Assembly: GCA_038244055.1 (NCBI GenBank)
Contig: JBBRTW010000209.1
Coordinates: forward strand, 1-11,722
DNA length: 11,722 nucleotides
Direction of reading: 5' to 3'
DNA from: DASPKW01 sp038244055
Lineage (GTDB): Bacteria; Planctomycetota; Phycisphaerae; Tepidisphaerales; Tepidisphaeraceae
A program made the translations under genes and the position numbers. Below the pieces are notes generated by a model. It was not told where the DNA came from. It ran no database searches and saw nothing but the letters and a program-made list of their open reading frames with translations. The number at the start of each line of letters is the position of its first letter. Positions within the stretch are counted from its first letter, which is position 1. Shown piece by piece: positions 7,051 to 11,722 of the stretch.

Positions 7051-7114
7051 AGGGTCAGGAGCCGGGGACGATTTTCGGCGTTTGGGGCGTGAATGGTGGC
7101 CGGCTCCTGACCCT
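7051..7114. repeat. 64-bp palindromic element, copy 2
   Basis: The arms agggtcaggagccgg (7051-7065) and their exact reverse complement (7100-7114) again enclose 34 bp. The first 13 arm bases equal those of copy 1; the last two differ in both arms in a compensating way (ac/gt against gg/cc). The spacer matches copy 1 better in reverse complement, so the two copies may be inverted relative to each other. It ends 16 nt from the surE stop codon. Confidence 0.85.
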
Positions 7115-7130
7115 GTGCATCTTCAAGGAT

Positions 7131-7895
7131 TCACCACGCCCGCTCCCGCCACTTCGCGACCAGTTCGTGATCCGTCAAATCGAACTGCAACGGCGTTACG
7201 GTAATCCATCCCTCCTTCAGTGCTGCCACATCCGTATCCTGCTCGGTCTGTCCGAGCGTGAAGATGCTTGAGTTCCAGAAATATTCCCGGCCTTTGGGGT
7301 CCTTGCGGCGGTCGTAGGTATCAACCCATGGCCGGGTGCATTGGCGGACGACGCGGATGCCGCGCGGCTCCTGGCCGGCCTTGAGCGCGGGCACGTTCAT
7401 CGTCGCCACCTGCCCCTTTGCCAGCCCGGCCGAGAGGATCTTCTCGATCGTCTGCCGCGCGTAGATCGAAGCCCGCGGGTAATCGGTTTCCACATCGCTC
7501 TTGAGATAGAGGGAGACCGCGATGGCGGGCAGGCCGAGGAAGGCGGCCTCGATCGCGGCGGCGACGGTGCCGCTGTAAATCACGTTGATGCCGACATTGG
7601 TCCCGCTGTTCATCCCGCTGACCACCAGATCGGGCGTGCGCCCGCCGCAGAGCTGGTTGATCGCCAGCTTCACGCAATCGGCCGGGCGGCCATCAACGGA
7701 TGTTCCTTCGAATGCGTTTTCCACTTTCACGCGCTGGGTCAGCAGCGGCGCGGCCATCGTGATCCCGTGGCCCGTGGCCGACTGCACGGTTTCCGGCGCG
7801 ATGACCTGCACCTCGCCCAGTTTCACCAACTCGCGATACATCGCCACCAGGCCGGGCGCGCGGATTCCATCATCATTGGTCAGGAGAATAAACAT
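7131..7895 (-). CDS. surE: SurE 5'/3'-nucleotidase (stationary-phase survival protein)
   Basis: SurE is a metal-dependent phosphatase that removes phosphate from nucleoside monophosphates and acts in the cytoplasm. The 254-residue product has the family's usual length. LLTNDDG (4-10) carries the metal ligands D8 and D9. The S39 region reads QSATGHGIT, and the metal-site asparagine lies in SGMNSGTNVG (93-102). YSGTVAAAIEAAFLGLPAIAVS (107-128) and the C-terminal PLQFDLTDHE (235-244) are also typical. The reading frame is open far upstream, but family alignment places the start at MFILLTNDDG. A TATACT box lies 6 nt before this ATG and no Shine-Dalgarno site is present, so a leaderless message is likely. 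It diverges from nnrE, another nucleotide-housekeeping gene, but a shared role is not shown. Confidence 0.96.
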   Translation of the reverse strand: MFILLTNDDGIRAPGLVAMYRELVKLGEVQVIAPETVQSATGHGITMAAPLLTQRVKVENAFEGTSVDGRPADCVKLAINQLCGGRTPDLVVSGMNSGTNVGINVIYSGTVAAAIEAAFLGLPAIAVSLYLKSDVETDYPRASIYARQTIEKILSAGLAKGQVATMNVPALKAGQEPRGIRVVRQCTRPWVDTYDRRKDPKGREYFWNSSIFTLGQTEQDTDVAALKEGWITVTPLQFDLTDHELVAKWRERAW

Positions 7896-7901
7896 GGCGC
7901 G

Positions 7902-7907
7902 AGTATA
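7902..7907 (-). promoter_or_regulatory. -10 box of surE, 6 nt from the start codon
   Basis: TATACT matches the -10 consensus at five of six positions and is separated from the ATG by 6 nt (cgcgcc). Transcription would begin at or next to the start codon. On this strand the neighbouring heptamer array supplies TTCATC hexamers; one lies 17 bp upstream and is a weak -35 match. Confidence 0.7.
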
Positions 7908-7923
7908 GGGGAGGGGAGGGAAA

Positions 7924-7972
7924 GGATGAAGGATGAAGACAGAAGGATGAATGATGAAGGATGAAGGATGAA
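7924..7972 (+). repeat. Heptamer array between surE and nnrE
   Basis: Seven contiguous 7-base units fit the pattern GGATGAA, with variants tgatgaa and gacagaa. The array lies in the 162-bp divergent region. The same unit occurs in reverse complement after nnrE, so the gene is flanked by inverted heptamer arrays. Confidence 0.9.
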
Positions 7973-7990
7973 TGAAGACGGACACAGTGA

Positions 7991-8009
7991 CACGGGCGTC
8001 GCGCCCGTG
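7991..8009. repeat. Perfect 8-bp stem-loop upstream of nnrE
   Basis: The arms cacgggcg (7991-7998) and cgcccgtg (8002-8009) pair exactly around a 3-nt loop. It lies about 36 bp before the nnrE -10 box, close to the expected -35 area. Similar GC-rich palindromes are dispersed in related-looking genomes. Operator, repeat remnant and folded DNA are all possible. Confidence 0.65.
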
Positions 8010-8044
8010 CCGGCGGCTTGAAAGACGAATCGGGAATCGACGCG

Positions 8045-8050
8045 TATAAT
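8045..8050 (+). promoter_or_regulatory. -10 box of nnrE, 7 nt from the start codon
   Basis: TATAAT is a perfect -10 consensus and ends 7 nt before the ATG at 8058. No Shine-Dalgarno site can fit between, so a leaderless message is predicted. A TTGAAA hexamer at 8018-8023 leaves a long 21-bp spacer and is only a weak -35 candidate. Confidence 0.75.
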
Positions 8051-8057
8051 CTGCACC

Positions 8058-8738
8058 ATGTCCCCCGCGCCATTCCGCCTCACCCGCGCCCAGGTTCGAA
8101 AGATCGACCGCATCTCCATCGAGAAATACCATATTCCCGGGATCGTTCTCATGGAAAACGCCGCAATCCATGGTGCCGACTTCGCCTGGAAATTGCTTGA
8201 TGGCATGGCCGGTGATGTGCATATCGTCTGCGGCGGCGGCAACAATGGCGGCGACGGCCTGTCCATCGCCCGCCACCTGCACAACCGTGGTTGTCGGGTC
8301 ACCATTTTGCTGGCCACTGACCCTTCCCACTTCAAAGGGGACGCATTGATCAACTGGCAAATTGCGCAGGCGATGGAACTCGATGTCGGCCGCGCTGAGC
8401 CTTGCGCGATCACCGGCCGGGCTGACCTTATCATCGATGCGCTCTTCGGCACCGGACTGGCCAGGCCCATCAATGGTGCGATGCGCGACACGATTCTTGA
8501 GATGAATCAGTGGCGCGACAATATCCTCTCCATCGACCTTCCCTCCGGCCTGGACTGCGACAGCGGTGAGCCCCTCGGTCCGGCCTGCATCCGCGCTGCC
8601 AATACCATCACATTCGTCGCCGAAAAAGCAGGCTTCGCCAATCCCACCGCCCGGCACTATACCGGCCACGTCACCGTCGCCGATATTGGATGTCCCCGAG
8701 AGGTCATCGATGAGGTGCTCCAAAGCGATGGCATTTGA
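8058..8738 (+). CDS. nnrE: NAD(P)H-hydrate epimerase, stand-alone
   Basis: The enzyme interconverts the R and S forms of damaged, hydrated NAD(P)H so that the S-specific dehydratase can repair it; it is cytoplasmic. The 226-residue product shows the YjeF N-terminal domain in full. The motifs are LTRAQVRKID (8-17), GIVLMENA (28-35), the glycine-rich loop GGGNNGGDGL (59-68), DALFGTGL (127-134), SIDLPSGLD (158-166) and ITFVAEKAG (184-192). The C-terminal dehydratase domain (NnrD), often fused in other bacteria, is absent here. The partner must be encoded elsewhere. The start follows a TATAAT box by 7 nt. Heptamer arrays lie on both sides. The motif set is complete, so the enzyme should be active. 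Confidence 0.95.
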   Translation: MSPAPFRLTRAQVRKIDRISIEKYHIPGIVLMENAAIHGADFAWKLLDGMAGDVHIVCGGGNNGGDGLSIARHLHNRGCRVTILLATDPSHFKGDALINWQIAQAMELDVGRAEPCAITGRADLIIDALFGTGLARPINGAMRDTILEMNQWRDNILSIDLPSGLDCDSGEPLGPACIRAANTITFVAEKAGFANPTARHYTGHVTVADIGCPREVIDEVLQSDGI

Positions 8739-8744
8739 GCCCAA

Positions 8745-8807
8745 TTCATCCTTCATCCTTCATCCTTCATCCTTCATCATTCATCATTCATCATTCATCC
8801 TTCATCC
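8745..8807 (-). repeat. Heptamer array after nnrE, inverted relative to the upstream array
   Basis: Nine contiguous units read TTCATCC or TTCATCA on the plus strand, the reverse complement of the GGATGAA and TGATGAA units at 7924-7972. The three TTCATCA units are adjacent, which points to local duplication. The array starts 7 nt after the nnrE stop and ends 15 bp before the -35 box of the helicase gene. Confidence 0.92.
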
Positions 8808-8822
8808 TTGCCCCTCCCACCC

Positions 8823-8850
8823 TTTACAACCCTGCCCTCCACCGTACCAT
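8823..8850 (+). promoter_or_regulatory. Promoter of the SNF2 helicase gene, leaderless type
   Basis: TTTACA (8823-8828, five of six -35 bases) and TACCAT (8845-8850, four of six -10 bases) are separated by 16 bp. The -10 box ends 6 nt before the ATG at 8857. There is no Shine-Dalgarno site, so the message probably begins at the start codon. Confidence 0.65.
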
Positions 8851-8856
8851 CGCGGC

Positions 8857-11397
8857 ATGAAGGCCAAACCCTCCTCTCGCAAGCGCTCGACCGCCAAACG
8901 CCACCACGCCGCCCCCAAGCTCTCGCGCACTTCCAAGCCCAGCGACCTCTCCCTCGAAGACTGGCAGCGCGGCCTGCGCCGGCAGTTCGGGCGCGAGCAG
9001 AAGTTCCTTCTCAAGAACCTCGGCCGCGAGGAAATCTTCTCCGACTTCCAGATCACCAACCCGGATAGCCGCGGCATCTATCGCGTCTCCATACGCGGCA
9101 ATCGCGATGGCGAGAACCACTGCTCCTGCCCCGATTTCGCCACCAATACCCTGGGCACCTGCAAGCACGTTGAGTTCGCGCTCGCTCGCCTCGAGCGCAA
9201 GCCCGGCGCTCGCAAGGCGCTCGAAGCCGGATACCGGCCGCCGCACAGCGAAATCCGCCTGCAATATGGCGCAAGCCGCGAGGTGCGGTTTTTCCCCGGT
9301 TCCTCGGCCAGCGCGGAGGTTTTTCAACTTGCGTCGCGCTTCTTCGACAAAGCCGGAGTCCTGAAGGACGGCGCGTTTTCGCGCTTCAACGAATTTCTCA
9401 CCAAGGCCGCCGGATTCGATCACGAGCTGCGCTGCTTCGACGATGCCCTGGCCTTTATCGCCGAGTTGCGCGACCGCGAGAATCGCCGCGGCGTGCTGGC
9501 CAAGGCGTTTCCCGAAAAGGATAAAAGCCCCGCGCTCGACAAGCTCGTCACCGTCCAGCTTTACGACTACCAGAAGCAGGGGGCGCTCTTCGCCGCGACG
9601 GCCGGGCGCTGCCTCATCGGCGATGAAATGGGCCTGGGCAAGACCGTGCAGGCGATCGCGGCCGCGGAAATCATGGCGCGGCATCTGGGCGTCGAGCGCG
9701 TCCTGATCGTCTGCCCGACGTCGCTCAAGCATCAATGGGAGCGCGAGATCACCCGCTTTGCCGGCCGCTCCGCCACGGTCATCTCCGGCATGCGTCCCAG
9801 CCGCGAAAAGCTCTTCAAAGAACCTGGCTTCTTCAAGATCACCAACTACGACACGGTGCATACCGATCTCGATCTGATCTCCGGGTGGTCTCCCGACCTG
9901 GTCATCCTCGATGAAGCCCAGCGCATCAAGAACTGGAAAACCCGCACCGCCCAGAGCGTCAAGCGCATCAATTCGCCGCATGCCATCGTGCTCACCGGCA
10001 CGCCTTTGGAAAACCGCCTGGAGGAACTCGCCTCGATCATCCAGTTCGTGGATCGCCATCGCCTCGGGCCGACGTTTCGTTTCCTGGCGGACCATCAGCT
10101 TCTCGATGAACACGGCAAGGTCATCGGCTATCGCAACCTCGACCGCATCGGCAAGACGCTCGAACCCATTCTCATCCGCCGCCGCAAGGCCGAGGTTCTC
10201 AAGCAATTGCCCGGCCGAATGGACAAGAATTTCTTCGTCCCGATGACCGATGAGCAAATGCTCCACCACGAGGAGAATCGCGAGATCGTTGCCCTGATCG
10301 TCGCCAAGTGGCGGCGCATGCGCTTTCTCTCCGAGGCCGACCAGCGCCGGCTGATGATCGCGCTGCAGAACATGCGCATGAGCTGCGACAGCACTTACCT
10401 GCTCGATCAGGAAACCGATCACGGCGCTAAATCCGATGAACTGGCGACGCTGCTTGAAGAAATGTTCGAGCGCGAAGGCAGCAAGGTCGTCATCTTCAGC
10501 CAGTGGGTGCGCATGCACCAGATGATTCAGCGCCGATTCGCCAAGCGGAAGTGGGACCACGTCCTCTTCCACGGCGGCGTGCCCGGCCCACAGCGCAAGC
10601 ATCTGGTCGATCGCTTCAAGGATCAGCCCGAGTGCCGCGCCTTCCTTTCCACCGATGCCGGCGGCGTGGGATTGAATCTCCAGCATGCGTCCACGGTTAT
10701 CAACATGGATCTGCCTTGGAACCCGGCCGTTCTCGAGCAGCGCATCGGCCGGGTGCACCGACTCGGCCAGACCCAGCCCGTGCAGGTGGTCAACTTCATC
10801 GCCCAGGGCACCATCGAAGAAGGAATGCTCGGCATCCTCAAGTTCAAGAAATCCCTCTTCGCGGGCGTTCTCGATGGCGGCGAGAATGAAGTCTTCCTCG
10901 GCGGCAGCCGCCTGAATAAGTTCATGCAATCGGTGGAGAAGGCCACCGACGCCATCCCGCAGGCGAGTATCGAAGACGCGGCCGCCGCCAGGGCAGGAGC
11001 GGCCGATGCGGCAAGTCAGGGGCGCGGTGCCGCGACCAACGGGGATGAAGCTCCGACGCTCCCCGCTCCGGCGAGCGCTCCACACGACTCGGCCGGATCA
11101 ACCGGAACGACCGACTCCGGCCCGGGCACCACTGCTTTGGCCACCGATCCCTCCAACCCATGGAACTCCCTTCTTGCCGGCGGACTGGCGATTCTGGAGC
11201 AACTCGCGGCCGCGACCCGCGCGCCTTCCCACGGTCAACCGATATCACCTCAAGCTCCGACATCGGGCGGGCTGTCCATTGTTCGCCGGGATGAACAATC
11301 GGGTGAGAATTATCTGCGGTTCCCGATGCCTTCGGCGGAGATGGTGGATCGGATTCTGGGAACGGTGGGGACGTTGCTGGAGAGATTTAGGAGATGA
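8857..11397 (+). CDS. SWIM zinc-finger SNF2-family (DEAD/H-like) ATPase/helicase
   Basis: This is an ATP-driven double-stranded-DNA translocase of the bacterial SNF2 (RapA/HepA-like) class; its target is unknown. The 846-residue product starts with a basic tail, then a SWIM zinc finger with C89, C91, C102 and H104. The ATPase core has GDEMGLGKT (255-263), DEAQ (352-355), TGTPLENR (380-387), the motif V segment STDAGGVGLNLQ (598-609) and QRIGRVHRLGQ (628-638). All core motifs look intact. After about 700 there is an Ala/Pro/Thr-rich, probably disordered linker to about 805, then a short C-terminal piece ending in a helix (EMVDRILGTVGTLLERF). The frame is open upstream into nnrE, but the ATG at 8857 precedes the basic tail and follows a promoter by 6 nt. 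No restriction, methylase or defence gene is adjacent, so a housekeeping chromatin, transcription or repair role is as likely as defence. Confidence 0.95.
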   Translation: MKAKPSSRKRSTAKRHHAAPKLSRTSKPSDLSLEDWQRGLRRQFGREQKFLLKNLGREEIFSDFQITNPDSRGIYRVSIRGNRDGENHCSCPDFATNTLGTCKHVEFALARLERKPGARKALEAGYRPPHSEIRLQYGASREVRFFPGSSASAEVFQLASRFFDKAGVLKDGAFSRFNEFLTKAAGFDHELRCFDDALAFIAELRDRENRRGVLAKAFPEKDKSPALDKLVTVQLYDYQKQGALFAATAGRCLIGDEMGLGKTVQAIAAAEIMARHLGVERVLIVCPTSLKHQWEREITRFAGRSATVISGMRPSREKLFKEPGFFKITNYDTVHTDLDLISGWSPDLVILDEAQRIKNWKTRTAQSVKRINSPHAIVLTGTPLENRLEELASIIQFVDRHRLGPTFRFLADHQLLDEHGKVIGYRNLDRIGKTLEPILIRRRKAEVLKQLPGRMDKNFFVPMTDEQMLHHEENREIVALIVAKWRRMRFLSEADQRRLMIALQNMRMSCDSTYLLDQETDHGAKSDELATLLEEMFEREGSKVVIFSQWVRMHQMIQRRFAKRKWDHVLFHGGVPGPQRKHLVDRFKDQPECRAFLSTDAGGVGLNLQHASTVINMDLPWNPAVLEQRIGRVHRLGQTQPVQVVNFIAQGTIEEGMLGILKFKKSLFAGVLDGGENEVFLGGSRLNKFMQSVEKATDAIPQASIEDAAAARAGAADAASQGRGAATNGDEAPTLPAPASAPHDSAGSTGTTDSGPGTTALATDPSNPWNSLLAGGLAILEQLAAATRAPSHGQPISPQAPTSGGLSIVRRDEQSGENYLRFPMPSAEMVDRILGTVGTLLERFRR

Positions 11398-11400
11398 TGG

Positions 11401-11622
11401 TCAAGCGGGCGCAGTGCCTTTGCGATTTCGCATTCCCCGCACAATCGCCGTAACGCGGATGGAACATGGAACAGCGAGAACCGCTCCGATGACAACGCCG
11501 AACCAGAACTCATCGCCAGAACTTCCCAGCCCATGGACCAGAAGCAGCCACCCCAACCCGGCCAGCGCGCCATAAATCGCCAAGCCGAATCCCGTCAAGA
11601 TCAGCGATGGCATCCCCGCCAT
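11401..11622 (-). CDS. Small two-helix membrane protein, function unknown
   Basis: The 73-residue product has two hydrophobic segments (about 6-30 and 40-60) joined by a short loop (GLGSSGDEFW) and a basic tail (RGMRNRKG). It resembles no family that I can name. It converges on the helicase gene, with stop codons 3 bp apart. No Shine-Dalgarno site is evident; an in-frame stop upstream at 11653-11655 limits the possible starts and favours this ATG. The tight convergent fit and the clear membrane pattern support it, but short hydrophobic frames can arise by chance in such DNA. Confidence 0.55.
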   Translation of the reverse strand: MAGMPSLILTGFGLAIYGALAGLGWLLLVHGLGSSGDEFWFGVVIGAVLAVPCSIRVTAIVRGMRNRKGTAPA

Positions 11623-11702
11623 GATTTCATCGGCAACCCGAGCCGTAATTGTTTACCGCCTCTCCCGCACCTTTTCCATCGGGCGGCGTAGATACTCCTG
11701 GC

Positions 11703-11722
11703 ATGGAGGCCGATCCCACCCA
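11703..11722 (+). CDS. Possible start of a gene running off the right edge
   Basis: Only six full codons (MEADPT) are in the window. The support is position: GATACT at 11691-11696 ends 6 nt before the ATG, the same spacing as at surE and the helicase gene. The product cannot be identified. The 80 bp between 11623 and 11702 hold only this and the presumed upstream region of the small membrane-protein gene. Confidence 0.3.

Noticed and set aside
7896..8756. Long N-terminal extension of surE on the minus strand, open through nnrE
   Set aside because: The frame is antisense to nnrE and runs through heptamer repeats and a palindrome. Family alignment and the TATACT box both place the SurE start at 7895.
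8566..8856. N-terminal extension of the helicase frame into nnrE
   Set aside because: It would overlap nnrE in another frame and translate the heptamer array as a repetitive peptide. The ATG at 8857 has a promoter directly before it and starts a normal basic tail.
8824..11085. Very long open frame on the minus strand opposite the helicase
   Set aside because: It is a mirror frame typical of high-GC coding DNA. The plus-strand product has complete SNF2 motifs and the antisense product has none.
8857..11397. Part of a defence island (DISARM- or Dnd-like helicase)
   Set aside because: No methylase, nuclease, phospholipase D or other defence gene is in the window; neighbours are housekeeping or unknown membrane proteins.

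Overview
The window is high-GC bacterial DNA with six complete, well-supported protein genes, a seventh probable one, and partial genes at both edges. Two features suggest a member of the Planctomycetota, perhaps Phycisphaerae. First, the gaps between genes are full of short tandem and palindromic repeats of a style familiar from that phylum. Second, an N-terminal nucleotidyltransferase and a radical-SAM-like domain are joined in one protein beside a Maf/DUF115 protein. This assignment is an inference; no rRNA or marker gene is present.

Region 1 (1-6188, minus strand) is a surface-sugar cluster for nonulosonic (sialic-acid-like) sugars. In transcription order it encodes a Maf/DUF115 protein (6188-3969), a nucleotidyltransferase/radical-SAM-like fusion (3969-2338, start overlapping the previous stop), a CMP-nonulosonate synthetase (2058-1336) and a NeuB-type nonulosonate synthase (1002 to beyond the left edge). 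The likely logic is that NeuB makes the sugar, the synthetase activates it with CTP, and Maf transfers it to a protein, most probably flagellin. The fusion protein has an unknown role. Its radical-SAM-like domain keeps the family framework but has lost all three cysteines that would hold the SAM-binding iron-sulfur cluster. The two large gaps in this cluster hold a 20-unit heptamer array and a nested inverted-repeat structure.

Region 2 (6189-7130): a divergent gene encodes a small two-helix membrane protein with an NTF2-like outer domain. It converges on surE, and two 64-bp palindromic elements of identical architecture lie between the two stop codons.

Region 3 (7131-8856): surE (nucleotidase) and nnrE (NAD(P)HX epimerase) diverge. 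Heptamer arrays in opposite orientation flank nnrE.

Region 4 (8857-11722): a SWIM zinc-finger SNF2-type helicase, a convergent small membrane protein, and the first codons of what may be another gene at the right edge.

A recurrent theme is promoter position. In surE, nnrE and the helicase a -10-like hexamer lies only 6-7 nt before the ATG, which predicts leaderless mRNAs. The sugar cluster instead mostly uses clear Shine-Dalgarno sites. No tRNA, rRNA, CRISPR array, transposase gene or phage gene was seen.
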